DNA of 64,000 nt, taken from Enterobacteriaceae bacterium (GTDB lineage Bacteria; Pseudomonadota; Gammaproteobacteria; Enterobacterales; Enterobacteriaceae). Both the position numbers and the translations under genes were made by a program. The stretch spans positions 1 through 64,000 of the forward strand of contig JAISKF010000016.1 in NCBI GenBank assembly GCA_031261005.1. Reading direction: 5' to 3'. The notes beneath the pieces are model-generated. The model made no database searches, was not told the DNA's origin, and saw only the letters and a list, made by a program, of their open reading frames with translations. Positions 18,476-28,851 of this stretch are shown piece by piece; the stretch's first letter is position 1; every line of letters begins with the position of its first letter.

Positions 18476-19318
18476 TCACTTCCCCGAAATCACATCTAAA
18501 AACGTTTTCTGGATATATTCCGGCACAACCTGACTGGCTAAACCGTAATGCCGCTCTTCAAAACTGTTCCCAACAAGGCTTGGTTCAAGATTTAATTCAA
18601 CGGTATGAGCGCCATATAAACGCGCTGTTCGGACAAAACCGGCGGCGGGATAAACATTGCCGGAAGTGCCAATAGCGATAAAGTAATCAGCTTCGGCAAT
18701 CGCTTGATCGATAGTATCCATTTCCAGCGGCATTTCGCCGAACCAGACGATATGCGGACGCATCGGTTGCGGCGGTTCACAGCAGTAACAGCGATCATTC
18801 ATCGTTAGATCCCCTTTCCACTCGCTGACTTTGCCAGAGCGCGTACAGCGTACTTTTAATAATTCACCGTGCATGTGAATAACGCGCATATTACCGGCAC
18901 GTTCGTGCAAATTATCGATATTTTGCGTCACCAGCAGAAAATTGTTACCTAACAAATCCTCCAGCTTCGCCAGCGCTTTGTGAGCATCATTAGGCTTAAT
19001 TTCGGGGCTAAGAAGCTGGCGGCGGCGATCATTATAAAATGACTGCACTAACTCAGGATTTGCAACAAAACCCTCTGGCGTAGCGACATCTTCCACACGA
19101 TGCTCTTCCCATAAACCATCATCGGCACGGAAAGTACGAATACCTGACTCGGCAGAGATCCCTGCACCAGTCAGCACAACTACTGATGGTCGTTTCATGG
19201 CTTTTTCTCGACTACAGGCAGCAGCATGAACGCTATGCAAATAGCGCATGCGCTGGCGTTGATGGCGGATATGTTTCACTCTGGTGCGAAACAAACGACG
19301 ATGAACTCGAACTGACAT
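18476..19318 (-). CDS. cobB: NAD-dependent protein deacylase (sirtuin), long form
   Basis: A 280-residue sirtuin that removes acetyl and succinyl groups from lysines. The NAD site [14 protein letters not shown], the [12 protein letters not shown] segment, the catalytic histidine in [11 protein letters not shown], and a zinc-binding set (VRCTRS... then CYCC) are present. The succinyl-lysine-selective Y and R lie in the [19 protein letters not shown] region. The start at 19318 (AGGAG eight bases upstream) gives a 40-residue arginine/histidine-rich leader ([19 protein letters not shown]...), like the long E. coli CobB isoform. A second ATG at 19198 would give the 240-residue short form. A still longer frame into nagK is unsupported. 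Confidence 0.93.
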   Translation of the reverse strand: MSVRVHRRLFRTRVKHIRHQRQRMRYLHSVHAAACSREKAMKRPSVVVLTGAGISAESGIRTFRADDGLWEEHRVEDVATPEGFVANPELVQSFYNDRRRQLLSPEIKPNDAHKALAKLEDLLGNNFLLVTQNIDNLHERAGNMRVIHMHGELLKVRCTRSGKVSEWKGDLTMNDRCYCCEPPQPMRPHIVWFGEMPLEMDTIDQAIAEADYFIAIGTSGNVYPAAGFVRTARLYGAHTVELNLEPSLVGNSFEERHYGLASQVVPEYIQKTFLDVISGK

Positions 19319-19385
19319 AAAAAGAACTCCTGCCCGGAGATTAACAATAAACGACAGAATTTGCAGACCGTCACAAAAGCTGATG

Positions 19386-20294
19386 CTACAAATTAAGAAA
19401 CGCCGCGCCGCGAACGCCGCCAGAATCGCCCCAACGGGCTTTTTCAATACGCGGAACCTGCGCCATACCTAATAAATGCGGTTTAATCCGTTCAGGTAAT
19501 AAAGGATACATTTCATCAAAGTTGGACAATCCGCCGCCGAATACCACCAGATGCGGATCGAGAATAGTAAAAATATTTGCCAGACAAACCGCAAACAAAT
19601 CAATAAAGCGCATGACATGGGCAACAGCGTTGGCATCACCTGCACGGTAACGTTCAATAATCTGAATAGCGCTTAACTTTTCCGTAAAAAAGTGCTGATA
19701 CAGCCACTCAAATCCGCGACCGGAAATATAATTTTCAATACAGCCATCATGACCGCAACCGCAATGTACGCGCGGAATATCTCGACCTAATACATCAAGC
19801 GCATCAACCGGCAAGCGTAAATGACCAATCTCACCAGCATTGTAATTTTTACCGGTAAAACTCTTACCGTTGATGATAATACCGCCGCCGAGTCCCGTTC
19901 CCAGAATAATGCCTAAAACGCCAGCATATTGACGGAACTCACCGTCCCATGCTTCAGATAACGCGAAACAGTTGGCATCATTATCAATAAGTACCGGACG
20001 TTTTATACGCGCTGCCAGATCAGCCGCTAATGGTTTACCCATCGCTGCTGGCACATTAGCGGTAAATAATGCGCCGGTTTCGCTGTCCGGCATACCGGGA
20101 ATACCAATCCCGACTTTACCTTGAGTGCCAAGTTCCGCGTCAGCATCAAGCGTCAGTTGCGTGAGAATATCCAGCAACGCCGAATAATCATCACGCGGCG
20201 TAGGAAATCGTTTTTGTATTAAACGCTGATGTTGAGCATCAAAAGCACCAAACTCGATTTTAGTGCCGCCTATATCAAAACCGTAATAATACAT
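19386..20294 (-). CDS. nagK: N-acetyl-D-glucosamine kinase
   Basis: A 302-residue ROK-family sugar kinase (E. coli NagK 303) that phosphorylates N-acetylglucosamine released during murein recycling. The ATP loop [14 protein letters not shown] (5-18), the catalytic region [18 protein letters not shown], the GLGTGLGGG-type loop, and the ROK zinc motif [18 protein letters not shown] are present. It begins three bases after the lolE stop and precedes cobB, so lolCDE-nagK-cobB looks like one operon, as in E. coli. Confidence 0.96.
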   Translation of the reverse strand: MYYYGFDIGGTKIEFGAFDAQHQRLIQKRFPTPRDDYSALLDILTQLTLDADAELGTQGKVGIGIPGMPDSETGALFTANVPAAMGKPLAADLAARIKRPVLIDNDANCFALSEAWDGEFRQYAGVLGIILGTGLGGGIIINGKSFTGKNYNAGEIGHLRLPVDALDVLGRDIPRVHCGCGHDGCIENYISGRGFEWLYQHFFTEKLSAIQIIERYRAGDANAVAHVMRFIDLFAVCLANIFTILDPHLVVFGGGLSNFDEMYPLLPERIKPHLLGMAQVPRIEKARWGDSGGVRGAAFLNL

Positions 20295-20297
20295 ATA

Positions 20298-21551
20298 TTA
20301 CTGACCACTCAGTACACGTGCCGGATCGATGCGACTGGCGCGTCTTGCCGGATACCAACTGGCAACCAGACTCAACATAATCGAGGTGATTAACACAATC
20401 ACCACATCTGACAGATGCAGTTCCGATGGCAGGAAATCAATAAAATAAACTCCGCCGGATAGGAAATGATGACCGAGCAGATTCTCAATCATTTTAATCA
20501 TATTAGTCAGTTGCAGTGAGACAACAATCCCCACTATTACACCGCTGATACTACCCAGCAACCCTGCCATTAAGCCGTACCAGATAAACACGGAACGAAT
20601 CAGGCGATCTTTCGCGCCAAGTGTTCGCAATACCGCAATATCCGCGCTCTTATCTTTTACTGCCATTACCAGCGTAGAAACAATATTGAAACAGGCAACA
20701 CCAATCACCAGAATCATTGCCAGATACATGATGCTCCGCACCATCTGAATATCGCGGTACATATAGCCGTAGGCAGAAATCCAGCTACGGTAATACGCAT
20801 ATTTACCGCTGGCTTCTACGGCTTTTTTTGCTACCACATTAGCCGCAAAAACATCAGTCGCTTTAAAAGCAATACCGCTGACGCTGTCACCCATATCCAA
20901 ATATTGCTGCGCGTCACTCAACGGCACCATGCCGTAGCTATGATCGAGCATACCGCTTAACTGTAAGATCCCGCTGACGTGCAAACGAATTCGTTTTGGC
21001 TGACCGATTTTCATTTCACCGCTCGGATCAGGATTTGGGATCATTATGGTTACCCAATCACCCTGCTTCACGTTCAGCTCATCGGCGATACCTTTACCAA
21101 GAATTAGCTGTTGTTCACCGGATTTAAACTGCTGCCAAGCGTTATTCAGCACAAACTGCGGCAAAGCACTGAGCTTCTCTTCATCTTGCGGTTCAACACC
21201 GCGAATCTGGATCGCCCGCAGTTGTGTGCCGCTTTCCACCAATCCAGTAAACGTGATATAAGGTGCAGCCGTTGCTACGCCTTTTGTTTGTTCGATGCGC
21301 TGTTGGGCGATACGCCAGTCATTGAATGGTTGATCGACCGGCTCAACTTCACCGTGCGGCACAACGGCAAGAATGCGATTGTTTAACTCGCGTTCAAAAC
21401 CGTTCATGGCACTTAAACCAATAATTAATACCGCTACGCCAAGCGCAATACCAATAGTTGAAATAATTGAGATCAGCGAAACCATGCCGCTGCGACGCCG
21501 CCCGCGACTAAAACGTAAAGCGATCTTTAACGAGAGAGGCGCAGCAGACAT
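20298..21551 (-). CDS. lolE: Lipoprotein-releasing system permease LolE
   Basis: A 417-residue inner-membrane subunit of LolCDE, which extracts outer-membrane lipoproteins from the inner membrane for hand-over to LolA. One N-terminal membrane helix (about 23-50, [21 protein letters not shown]) is followed by a large periplasmic domain and three C-terminal helices (about 272-300, 318-350, 380-405). The family-typical end [19 protein letters not shown] is present. Its start overlaps the lolD stop by one base. LolC and LolE are separate genes here, as in other gamma-proteobacteria. Confidence 0.96.
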   Translation of the reverse strand: MSAAPLSLKIALRFSRGRRRSGMVSLISIISTIGIALGVAVLIIGLSAMNGFERELNNRILAVVPHGEVEPVDQPFNDWRIAQQRIEQTKGVATAAPYITFTGLVESGTQLRAIQIRGVEPQDEEKLSALPQFVLNNAWQQFKSGEQQLILGKGIADELNVKQGDWVTIMIPNPDPSGEMKIGQPKRIRLHVSGILQLSGMLDHSYGMVPLSDAQQYLDMGDSVSGIAFKATDVFAANVVAKKAVEASGKYAYYRSWISAYGYMYRDIQMVRSIMYLAMILVIGVACFNIVSTLVMAVKDKSADIAVLRTLGAKDRLIRSVFIWYGLMAGLLGSISGVIVGIVVSLQLTNMIKMIENLLGHHFLSGGVYFIDFLPSELHLSDVVIVLITSIMLSLVASWYPARRASRIDPARVLSGQ

Positions 21552-22255
21552 TACTCAGCCTCCAGCATCATCGACTGCTGATTTAGCTGCCCATCACGCA
21601 TTTCAAGCTGGCGATCAAGACGGCGTGCCAGTTTTAAGTCATGCGTCACAACAAGAAATGCCGTTCCTTGCTGGCGATTAAGTTTCCCCAGCAGTTCAAA
21701 AATGCTGTCTGCCGTGCGCTGATCGAGATTACCGGTCGGTTCATCAGCCAGCACCAGCGCCGGATTATTAACTAATGCTCTGGCGATCGCCACGCGCTGA
21801 CGTTCACCGCCGGAAAGCTCCGATGGTCGATGAGCTGCGCGTTTTTCCAGCCCAACCGCTGCCAGCATAGCGCGCGCGCGATCTTCCGCTTCGGCAGGTT
21901 TCACATTACCGATCATTAACGGCATAGCGGCATTTTCCAGCGCGGTAAAATCAGGCAACAAATGATGAAATTGATAGATAAAGCCTAATTGAGTATTGCG
22001 TAACTCCGCTTTCGCCGCAGAGTTCATCGAACTAAGGGAACGACCTTTAAAAATCACATCTCCGGAAGTCGGCGCATCTAATCCGCCCAACAAATGCAAC
22101 AAAGTACTTTTACCGGAACCTGAACTACCGACAATCGCCATTAACTCACCCGGCACCATCGAGAAAGAGACATTTTTCAGTACTTCGGTTTTAAGTTTGC
22201 CTTCCTGATACGTTTTGCAAAGATCAATACATTGCAGCAATAAAGCGTTATTCAT
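21551..22255 (-). CDS. lolD: Lipoprotein-releasing system ATPase LolD
   Basis: A 234-residue ABC ATPase (E. coli 233). Walker A is GSSGSGKST, the LolD-specific motif follows in [23 protein letters not shown] (within residues 90-115), the signature is LSGGERQR and Walker B is [12 protein letters not shown]. The ATG at 22255 overlaps the lolC end by eight bases and gives the family N-terminus [20 protein letters not shown] longer frame beginning at 22345 would run through lolC and is rejected. Confidence 0.96.
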   Translation of the reverse strand: MNNALLLQCIDLCKTYQEGKLKTEVLKNVSFSMVPGELMAIVGSSGSGKSTLLHLLGGLDAPTSGDVIFKGRSLSSMNSAAKAELRNTQLGFIYQFHHLLPDFTALENAAMPLMIGNVKPAEAEDRARAMLAAVGLEKRAAHRPSELSGGERQRVAIARALVNNPALVLADEPTGNLDQRTADSIFELLGKLNRQQGTAFLVVTHDLKLARRLDRQLEMRDGQLNQQSMMLEAE

Positions 22256-23450
22256 AGCGTAAAGCCTCTGCGGGTTGAACGGCGGCGGCGCGCCATGACG
22301 GATACAGCGTAGAAAACAGCGCCAGTCCCATTGAGAACAGCGCAATAATAATCACTTGTACATAATCGATCACCACCGGTAACGATACACCGGGCAGCGA
22401 TTTACCAATAAGCGGCATCAGGGAATCAAGATGACTTGCCAGCGCAACACCAAGCGCCGAACCTAATAACGCGCCAATGATGCCAGCGCTTGCTCCCTGA
22501 ACAATAAAAACGCTCATAATCTGGCGGCGTTTCAGCCCTTGCGTTTTCAGGATCGCCACTTCGCCCTGTTTTTCCATCACCAGCAAACTTAAAGAGGTAA
22601 TAATATTAAATGCAGCCACGGCAATAATCAGACCAATCAGCAGCCCCATCATATTTTTTTCCATGCGTACTGCCTGAAATAATTCACCTTTGCGCTCACG
22701 CCAGTCTTTCAGGATAAGTCCATTAGGTAACGGCTGCTGGCTCAGGGATTCTACATCTAACGGTTTTTGCAAATACAAACGCCAACCGCTGATATGATCG
22801 GCAGGATAACGCATCAACCGTGAAGCATCTTGCTGATTTACCAGCAGTTGATTGCTATCGACTTCACTACCGGCACCAAACGTCCCGATAACCGTAAATA
22901 AACGCTGGCTGGGAATGCGCCCCATCGGAGTAAACTGGCTCGCGCCCGTCACCATCAAACGCACTTGATCGCCTGACTTGATACCCAATTGATCTGCCAA
23001 TTTTTCGCCCAGAATCACGCGGTAACTACCTGATTCAAGCTGACTAACATTAGTGTTATACACTGCACCAGCAAGAGGATCGTTATCTGCTTTATTGATC
23101 CCTAGCATCACACCAACAGACAGCCCTTTAGCACTTTGCAAAATTACTTCACCGGTTGTCAGCGGCACGATGCGCGTAATGCCCGTCAAAGATTGCAGTT
23201 GCGAAGCAGGATATTGCAGCGGATCGATATTCCCCTGTTTGTTGGTTACTAATGCCTGCGGCATCAATCCCAACGTGTTATGTTCCAACTCTTGTTCAAA
23301 GCCGTTCATCACCGATAACACCGTGACTAATGCCATAACACCCAGTGTAATGCCGATAGTTGACAGCCATGAAACAAACTGGCTAAACCGGTCAGATGCT
23401 CGCCCGCGCATGTAGCGCAGACCTATATATAACGCAACGGGCTGATACAT
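22248..23450 (-). CDS. lolC: Lipoprotein-releasing system permease LolC
   Basis: A 400-residue inner-membrane protein (E. coli 399). It has an N-terminal helix (about 25-50, [22 protein letters not shown]), a periplasmic domain containing the LolA-recruiting hook region, and three C-terminal helices. It begins [22 protein letters not shown], nearly identical to other LolC starts. As first gene of lolCDE-nagK-cobB it should carry the operon promoter in the region upstream of 23450. Confidence 0.96.
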   Translation of the reverse strand: MYQPVALYIGLRYMRGRASDRFSQFVSWLSTIGITLGVMALVTVLSVMNGFEQELEHNTLGLMPQALVTNKQGNIDPLQYPASQLQSLTGITRIVPLTTGEVILQSAKGLSVGVMLGINKADNDPLAGAVYNTNVSQLESGSYRVILGEKLADQLGIKSGDQVRLMVTGASQFTPMGRIPSQRLFTVIGTFGAGSEVDSNQLLVNQQDASRLMRYPADHISGWRLYLQKPLDVESLSQQPLPNGLILKDWRERKGELFQAVRMEKNMMGLLIGLIIAVAAFNIITSLSLLVMEKQGEVAILKTQGLKRRQIMSVFIVQGASAGIIGALLGSALGVALASHLDSLMPLIGKSLPGVSLPVVIDYVQVIIIALFSMGLALFSTLYPSWRAAAVQPAEALRYE

Positions 23451-23570
23451 TAAGATCTGTTTACTCTAGTTAGATTACGCACAAAAATCAGATGAGCGGC
23501 ATATTACCATTGATACCGTTGCGGAAAAATCCCTGTTATTAACCAGATCTCCCTGTTCTCTATTTTTACT

Positions 23571-23630
23571 CAATCTGAACTTTGGATAAGAAGTTATATT
23601 ATTACGATAAATTTCAAATAATTATGTTAT
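23571..23630. repeat. Dispersed repeat, copy 6 (arm only)
   Basis: An arm without hairpin: CAATCTGAACTTTGGATAAG followed by TTATATTATTACGATAAATT and TCAAATAATTATG. The hairpin core has been lost or never inserted, which shows the arm is a separable module. Confidence 0.75.
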
Positions 23631-23708
23631 TTCCATCTACTTCTCGTTCCCGATTGGGATCTCCTTTTGATTTTCTTCACTTGTGCAGTTGCCAGTTATA
23701 GACAAACA

Positions 23709-23731
23709 AAGGGCGCGAATATCGCGCCCTT
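23709..23731 (-). terminator. Hairpin terminator after ybhL
   Basis: A 10-bp perfect stem (AAGGGCGCGA and TCGCGCCCTT) with a 3-base loop, followed on the minus strand by TTGTTTGTC. It lies 26 bases after the ybhL stop. Confidence 0.75.
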
Positions 23732-23756
23732 ATATAATCTTAATAATAAATCGTGA

Positions 23757-24458
23757 TTAACGACGATCACCTAGAATACGCAAAAGCATTAAGAACAAGT
23801 TGATGAAGTCTAAGTACAGCGTTAACGCGCCCATAATTGAAGTTTTACGATAACTTTCACGGTCATCGATAGAAATTTGTTCACCAATGGCTTTTAGTTT
23901 TTGCGTATCGTGAGCCGTCAAACCGACGAATACAATGACGCCGATATAAGTGATTGCCCAAGTCAACGCCGGACTTTTCAGGAAGATATTCACCAGTGAA
24001 GCCAGAATAATGCCGATCAAACCCATCATCATCATACTGCCTAAACCGCTTAAATCGCGTTTAGTGGTGTAACCATACAAACTCATAGCACCAAAAGTAC
24101 CTGCCGTAATAAAGAAAGTGCTGGCAATTGAGCTGCTGGTATAAGCGATGAAGATACTGGACATTGTTAAGCCGGTCAGTACGGAATACAGCATAAATAG
24201 CGTTGTCGCCATTGAACCGCTGATGCGGTTTAACATGCCTGACAGGAAAAATACCACACCAAGCTGCACAATAATCAGCCCGAAAAAGGTGATATTGCTA
24301 GAGAAAATAAACATCTGCAATGCTGTGCCGGTAACAAAATAGGCGGTGAATGCGGTCAATAACAAACCACAAGTCATCCAGCCGTAAACCTGTGACATAT
24401 ACGCCTGAATACCCGCATTGGCGCGTTCTACAATGGTACCGTTGTGACGTGAATCCAT
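23757..24458 (-). CDS. ybhL: Bax inhibitor-1 (YbhL/YccA) family membrane protein
   Basis: A 233-residue protein with seven hydrophobic segments. The BI-1 family markers GAMSLYGYTTKRDLSG and TYIGVIVFVGLTAHDTQKLK are present, and the C-terminus YLDFINLFLMLLRILGDRR matches E. coli YbhL nearly residue for residue. BI-1 proteins in bacteria behave as pH-sensitive calcium leak channels; the cellular role in enteric bacteria is unclear. It follows moaE in the same orientation as in E. coli but with a 317-base gap containing a repeat. Confidence 0.94.
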   Translation of the reverse strand: MDSRHNGTIVERANAGIQAYMSQVYGWMTCGLLLTAFTAYFVTGTALQMFIFSSNITFFGLIIVQLGVVFFLSGMLNRISGSMATTLFMLYSVLTGLTMSSIFIAYTSSSIASTFFITAGTFGAMSLYGYTTKRDLSGLGSMMMMGLIGIILASLVNIFLKSPALTWAITYIGVIVFVGLTAHDTQKLKAIGEQISIDDRESYRKTSIMGALTLYLDFINLFLMLLRILGDRR

Positions 24459-24775
24459 TAAATTTGTCCTTCTGTTCTATGAGTCAAGATATTGTGTCAA
24501 CTACAGGATAGTAAAAAGCAATTAAACTTATGTGACAAGATTATCACAATTTCAGAGTTAGACTCTTATTAGGATAAATAATTTCGTCATGTTAGGTAAA
24601 TATTCATCATGCGAAACAAGACAATTATTGATAATACATAATTTGTAGAGGCGGCAACCTGTCGCCCGAAAAAACAACGCGGTAGGTTCACGGGCGGCAG
24701 GTTGCCGCTCCTACGAAAAACCATATAATTCTTTGAAATTTATCGTAATAATATAATTTCTCTTCCAAAGTTAGA
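24459..24775. other. Intergenic region between ybhL and moaE
   Basis: This 317-base region carries the ybhL promoter side (first about 180 bases, AT-rich) and a dispersed repeat copy abutting the moaE stop codon. No gene was seen. Confidence 0.5.
24644..24775. repeat. Dispersed repeat, copy 7
   Basis: Two hairpin cores in inverted relation (GAGGCGGCAACCTGTCGCCC at 24648-24667 and GGGCGGCAGGTTGCCGCTCC at 24692-24711), then the inverted arm (TTTGAAATTTATCGTAATAA) ending TTCTCTTCCAAAGTTAGA directly at the moaE stop. In moaE orientation, the arm is therefore the first thing after the gene. Confidence 0.85.
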
Positions 24776-25240
24776 TTATTTTATCCAACGATGTGCAGCA
24801 TGTTTATCACTATCGCGCGAGGCGACCCAGCGTTCGCCGTCTTCGGTAGCTTCCCGCTTCCAAAATGGTGCTTTAGTTTTTAGGTAATCCATAATAAATT
24901 CAGCCGCTTCAAATGCAGAACGGCGATGAGTACTGGTGACACCAACAAACACGATTTCATCACCAGGAAAAAGTTCACCAATGCGGTGAATCACGCTAAT
25001 ACGCTGTAAGCACCAGCGTTCGCGGGCAGCCACGATAATTTCTGCCAGTGTTTTTTCGGTCATACCTGGATAATGCTCCAGCGTTAACGCGCTGACGCTA
25101 TCGCCTAAATTATGATTGCGGACTTTGCCGGTAAAAGTGACAACTGCGCCGTCATCATCGCACTGCGATAACCATTGATATTGTTCACCGACATTGAATG
25201 GCGCTGAATTCACGATAATACGAGTATTTTCGTCTGACAT
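24776..25240 (-). CDS. moaE: Molybdopterin synthase catalytic subunit
   Basis: A 154-residue large subunit of molybdopterin synthase (MoaD2-MoaE2), which inserts two sulfurs into cyclic pyranopterin monophosphate. Catalytic lysines lie in MDYLKTKAPFWKRE, with the family segments TFTGKVRNHN, LTLEHYPGMTEK and HRIGELFPGDEIVFV. It is the last gene of moaABCDE and one base separates it from moaD. Confidence 0.97.
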   Translation of the reverse strand: MSDENTRIIVNSAPFNVGEQYQWLSQCDDDGAVVTFTGKVRNHNLGDSVSALTLEHYPGMTEKTLAEIIVAARERWCLQRISVIHRIGELFPGDEIVFVGVTSTHRRSAFEAAEFIMDYLKTKAPFWKREATEDGERWVASRDSDKHAAHRWIK

Positions 25241-25241
25241 A

Positions 25242-25487
25242 TTAGCCCCCTGTTACCGGCGGGAAAAACGCGATTTCATCACCATCAATAATTGGGTGAT
25301 CGGGCATCACTAATGTTTGATTCACTGCCATCAATAGTGTTCCGCTATTCAACGCTAACGCCCATTTATCACCGTGAGCGCACAACGCTTGGCGCAACTC
25401 TTCTACCGTGGAATATTCAGCAGATATTTCCAGTCGATCCGTGCCGACTTGCTCTCTTACTTGAGCAAAAAATACAACATCAATCAT
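25242..25487 (-). CDS. moaD: Molybdopterin synthase sulfur carrier subunit
   Basis: An 81-residue ubiquitin-like protein ending in the required Gly-Gly (FFPPVTGG), whose C-terminus is thiocarboxylated by the MoeB system and donates sulfur in MoaE. Length equals E. coli MoaD. The start overlaps moaC by four bases. Confidence 0.97.
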   Translation of the reverse strand: MIDVVFFAQVREQVGTDRLEISAEYSTVEELRQALCAHGDKWALALNSGTLLMAVNQTLVMPDHPIIDGDEIAFFPPVTGG

Positions 25488-25975
25488 TCTGTTTCCTTTG
25501 CCCCGGCATGAAAATCACCAGACTTACCGCCGCTTTTCGCCAGTAATCTAACAGAGCTAATCACCATATCTTTCTGTACCGCTTTACACATATCATAAAT
25601 GGTTAATGCCGCGACTGATGCCGCTGTCAGCGCTTCCATTTCCACGCCAGTTTTGCCGGTTAAACGGCAGCAGGACTCAATCCGCACCTGATTGCTTTCC
25701 GGCAGCGCTTGCAACGAGACTTCGACTTTACTTAATAACAGCGGGTGACAAAGCGGGATCAGCTCCCAAGTGCGTTTGGCGGCTTGAATTCCGGCAATGC
25801 GCGCCGTAGCAAAAACATCACCTTTATGATGGCTGCCATCAATAATCATCGCCAGTGTTTGAGCGCTCATCTCGACATAGGCTTCCGCGCGCGCTTCGCG
25901 CACGGTTTCACTTTTGGCTGATACATCAACCATGTGCGCTTCGCCGGAAGCATTAATATGGGTTAACTCTGGCAT
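25484..25975 (-). CDS. moaC: Cyclic pyranopterin monophosphate synthase
   Basis: A 163-residue enzyme (E. coli 161) that completes the conversion of the MoaA product to cyclic pyranopterin monophosphate. The active-site segments [22 protein letters not shown] and [22 protein letters not shown] are present (each spanning the conserved histidine, glutamate and lysine region), as is the C-terminal [12 protein letters not shown]. It overlaps moaD by four bases and lies six bases after moaB. Confidence 0.97.
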   Translation of the reverse strand: MPELTHINASGEAHMVDVSAKSETVREARAEAYVEMSAQTLAMIIDGSHHKGDVFATARIAGIQAAKRTWELIPLCHPLLLSKVEVSLQALPESNQVRIESCCRLTGKTGVEMEALTAASVAALTIYDMCKAVQKDMVISSVRLLAKSGGKSGDFHAGAKETE

Positions 25976-25981
25976 ACGGCG

Positions 25982-26503
25982 TTATCTCTGTTTTTTGCCC
26001 AAATGCGGGAGAAAATTACACGGGCGATGACGGGCATCAAGCTGTTCCGTAATGATGCGTTCCCACGCCATTTTGCAAGCACTGGTTGAGCCGGGAACAG
26101 CAAAGATAATAGTTTTGTTAGCGAGTCCGGCAATGGCGCGCGATTGGATCGTGGAAGTGCCAATATCTTCATAGGAAAGCATTCTGAACAACTCACCAAA
26201 GCCTTCAACTTCGCGATCAAACAACGGCAACAGTGCTTCTGGTGTGTGATTGTGTTCGGTAAAACCAGTACCGCCATTAATCACAATAGCTTGAATTGAG
26301 TCATCAGCAATCCAGGCAGAAACCACCGAGCGGATCTGATAGAGATTATCTTTAATGATGCGTTTATCAGCAATTCGGTGTCCTGCCGCATTTGCCGCTT
26401 CCACTAAATAATGACCAGAAGTATCTTCCGCTTCACCGCGAGAATCAGAAACGGTCAATACTGCGACAGATACAGGAATAAATTCGCTGGCGACATGTGC
26501 CAT
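25982..26503 (-). CDS. moaB: MoaB family molybdopterin-binding protein
   Basis: A 173-residue MogA/MoaB-fold protein (E. coli MoaB 170). The molybdopterin-binding loop NGGTGFTEHNHTPEAL and FAVPGSTSACKMAWERII match MoaB. In E. coli MogA performs the adenylylation and MoaB is dispensable, so its exact role is unclear. It is encoded between moaA and moaC as in E. coli. Confidence 0.96.
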   Translation of the reverse strand: MAHVASEFIPVSVAVLTVSDSRGEAEDTSGHYLVEAANAAGHRIADKRIIKDNLYQIRSVVSAWIADDSIQAIVINGGTGFTEHNHTPEALLPLFDREVEGFGELFRMLSYEDIGTSTIQSRAIAGLANKTIIFAVPGSTSACKMAWERIITEQLDARHRPCNFLPHLGKKQR

Positions 26504-26547
26504 ACATGCTCCTTAATATAATTAAAAATTTTCAGGCTAACCGAATA

Positions 26548-27531
26548 TTAACCGCCGATAAACGACAGATTTTGCGTAAAACCGCTATTGCCTTGATGTA
26601 AAAAATGCGTCTGTTTTTTCATGAGCAGTTTGTCCTGAATGCGATCTTTCAGCGCGTCAAGCTGGCTATCATCAGACAGTAAATCGCGCAGAGAAATACC
26701 TTGCTCACCAAACAAGCATAAATGAAGATTGCCTATTGCGGAGACGCGCAGACGATTACAACTTAAACAGAAATCTTTTTCATAAGGCATGATTAAACCG
26801 ATTTCCCCCTGATAATCAGGGTGGAAAAATACTTGCGCGGGACCATCACTCAGTGAGCGTAAACTTTGCTGCCAGCCTTGTTTCAGCAATTGGCGGCGGA
26901 TCACCTCACCGGAAATATGATGCTGGCGAAATAGATCCGTCCCCTCGCCGGTTTCCATCAATTCAATAAAGCGTAGCTGAATCGGGCGATGTTTAATCCA
27001 GTTGAGAAACGTTGTCAGGCTGCGATCATTCACATCACGCATCAGCACGGTATTGACTTTGATTTTGCTAAAACCGGCAGAGAAACCGGCATCAATGCCG
27101 TCCATGATTTGACGGAATTTATCCTGACCGGTAATAGCGTGAAACTGGCGTGCATCAAGGCTATCGACGCTAACGTTAATGGCAGTGAGACCTGCATTTT
27201 TCCAGCTTTGTACATCACGCGCCATGCGATAACCATTGGTGGTAACAGCAAGCGTTTTGATAGCGGAATTTTCACGAATGGCAGCGATAATATCGATGAA
27301 ATCGCGGCGCAAAGTTGGTTCTCCGCCAGTAAGACGGATTTTTTCTGTGCCTAATTCAGCAAAGCCTCTGCTGACGCGTCTAATTTCGTCAAGAGTAAGA
27401 AAACGCTTATTGGCGTTTGGCTTATAGCCATCAGGAAGACAGTAGTTGCAACGAAAATTGCAAACATCTGTGATCGACAGGCGCAAATAATAGAACTTGC
27501 GCGCAAAAGCATCGGTTAATTGCGATACCAT
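26548..27531 (-). CDS. moaA: GTP 3',8-cyclase (radical SAM)
   Basis: A 327-residue radical-SAM enzyme starting molybdenum-cofactor synthesis. The N-terminal cluster motif is C24-x3-C28-x2-C31 in [11 protein letters not shown]. The C-terminal GTP-binding cluster cysteines are in [12 protein letters not shown] and LHLCLFGE. The C-terminus ends with the conserved double glycine (SFIGG). I chose the ATG at 27531, which gives [19 protein letters not shown] as in E. coli. A 28-residue longer frame runs through the riboswitch and is rejected. It heads moaABCDE, and the leader carries a Moco RNA motif. Confidence 0.97.
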   Translation of the reverse strand: MVSQLTDAFARKFYYLRLSITDVCNFRCNYCLPDGYKPNANKRFLTLDEIRRVSRGFAELGTEKIRLTGGEPTLRRDFIDIIAAIRENSAIKTLAVTTNGYRMARDVQSWKNAGLTAINVSVDSLDARQFHAITGQDKFRQIMDGIDAGFSAGFSKIKVNTVLMRDVNDRSLTTFLNWIKHRPIQLRFIELMETGEGTDLFRQHHISGEVIRRQLLKQGWQQSLRSLSDGPAQVFFHPDYQGEIGLIMPYEKDFCLSCNRLRVSAIGNLHLCLFGEQGISLRDLLSDDSQLDALKDRIQDKLLMKKQTHFLHQGNSGFTQNLSFIGG

Positions 27532-27535
27532 AAAA

Positions 27536-27650
27536 CACCTTTCCAATTCGGGAGATGCCAGCATTTCTACTTTGCACCCTGGTGACTTAAAGCCACGGCT
27601 GCAACACCATATCATTAGGACTTAGGTCGGAGCAGCTAAGAGTTTTATTG
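27536..27650 (-). promoter_or_regulatory. Moco RNA motif (molybdenum-cofactor riboswitch) in the moaA leader
   Basis: The minus-strand leader contains the recognisable blocks CTTAGCTGCTCCGACCTAAG, then GCCGTGGCTTTAAGTCACC, GGGTGCAAAGTAGAAATGC and GGCATCTCCCGAATTGGAAA, which match the Moco RNA known upstream of E. coli moaA. The last block leads into the AAAGG ribosome-binding sequence eight bases before the moaA ATG. This fits translational repression when cofactor is abundant. Ends are approximate. Confidence 0.85.
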
Positions 27651-27930
27651 TTTGCCAGCAACACTGGCGCATTAATCAGAGCGTGTATAAAAATTACACA
27701 AATAAGAGATAGACAGATAATAATGTGGATTACCACATTACACCAGCACTAAAAATGGTTATGTAATTAATTATACAGCGATTTATTCTTTATTCAGCTT
27801 AATAAATACCCGAAGAAATAACGCAATCTTCGCATTTTTCAACAAAATCGGTTAACTTATGCCGCAAAATCAGTCCCAATATGTCTTATATGAACTCAAT
27901 GGCAGAAATAGGAATAAAGGAAATGTATAT
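27651..27930. promoter_or_regulatory. moaA-yvcK divergent promoter region
   Basis: This AT-rich region separates the Moco leader from the yvcK start. It should contain both promoters. TTATCCACACA-like GC content is absent. No additional gene was seen; a 24-residue upstream extension of yvcK from 27859 is not supported by family length. Confidence 0.4.
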
Positions 27931-28848
27931 ATGCGAATGCGTAATCGTACCTTGAGTGACTTAGAACACGTAGTAGCTCTTGGCGGCGGACACGGTTTAG
28001 GTCGTATCATGTCAGCACTTTCTTTATTAGGTTCTCGCCTTACCGGTATTGTGACTACAACCGATAACGGCGGTTCTACCGGACGTATTCGTCAGTCCGA
28101 AGGCGGTATTGCTTGGGGTGATACTCGCAACTGTTTGAATCAATTGATTACTGAACCAAGCATTGCCTCAACAATGTTTGAATATCGTTTTAGCGGCAAT
28201 GGTGAACTGGCGGGTCATAATCTCGGTAATTTGATGCTGAAAGCGCTGGATAATATGAGTGTGCGTCCGCTGGAAGCGATTAATTTGATTCGTAATCTGC
28301 TAAAAATCCGCGCTTATTTGATCCCGATGTCCGAACTTCCTGTTGATTTGGCGGCAATTGATGTCGATGGCAACAAGGTTTACGGCGAAGTTAATGTCGA
28401 TAACCTACAGCAAATGCCAAAACAACTACTGTTATCTCCGCAAGTTCCTGCAACTCGTGAAGCTGTTGATGCGATTAATACTGCGGAGCTGATTTTAATT
28501 GGTCCCGGTAGTTTTATGACCAGCATAATGCCCTCTTTATTGCTCAGTGAAATCGCGCAAGCAATGTCGCGCAGCAAAGCACGTCTGATTTATATTGGTA
28601 ATCTCGCCAAAGAACTTAGCCCTGCCGCATCAAAGCTCAAATTACAAAATAAAATCGATATTATTGAAGATGCGATTAACGGGCGCAAAATCGACGGCAT
28701 TATTGTCGGACCAAATACTGATATTACTGGCATTACAGAGAGAGTCATCGTCCAGCAACCTCTGGAAGCTGCTGATATTCCCTATCGCCATGATCGTGAG
28801 ATGCTGCATAAAGCGTTGGAATGTGCTTTACAGAAATTTGGTAAATAA
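27931..28848 (+). CDS. ybhK: YvcK/YbhK family protein (gluconeogenesis factor)
   Basis: A 305-residue CofD-fold protein (E. coli YbhK 302). The nucleotide-binding segment [18 protein letters not shown] is followed by [13 protein letters not shown] and RNCLNQLI, then [13 protein letters not shown]. These features are shared with YvcK, which binds UDP-N-acetylglucosamine in Bacillus and is needed for growth on gluconeogenic carbon and for cell shape. The ATG at 27931 has AAGGA nine bases upstream. A second ATG two codons later would match the E. coli start exactly. It is divergent from moaA, as in E. coli. Confidence 0.92.
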   Translation: MRMRNRTLSDLEHVVALGGGHGLGRIMSALSLLGSRLTGIVTTTDNGGSTGRIRQSEGGIAWGDTRNCLNQLITEPSIASTMFEYRFSGNGELAGHNLGNLMLKALDNMSVRPLEAINLIRNLLKIRAYLIPMSELPVDLAAIDVDGNKVYGEVNVDNLQQMPKQLLLSPQVPATREAVDAINTAELILIGPGSFMTSIMPSLLLSEIAQAMSRSKARLIYIGNLAKELSPAASKLKLQNKIDIIEDAINGRKIDGIIVGPNTDITGITERVIVQQPLEAADIPYRHDREMLHKALECALQKFGK

Positions 28849-28851
28849 CTT

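Larger units (their letters stand above)
23451..23756. other. Intergenic region between lolC and ybhL
   Basis: This 306-base region contains the lolC promoter side, an arm-only repeat copy (23571-23630) and the ybhL terminator hairpin. No gene was seen. Confidence 0.5.

Noticed and set aside
19319-19447. Upstream extension of cobB into nagK
   Set aside because: It reads through the nagK coding end in another frame and lacks a ribosome-binding site; the start at 19318 has AGGAG.
20878-20890. A matS-like sequence (CTGACGCTGTCAC) inside lolE, with matP in the same window
   Set aside because: It has one mismatch to the 13-base consensus; a one-mismatch hit is expected by chance about once per 100-150 kb, and it lies in a coding region far from matP.
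27532-27615. 28-residue extension of MoaA
   Set aside because: It is translated riboswitch sequence; MoaA homologues start at the downstream ATG.
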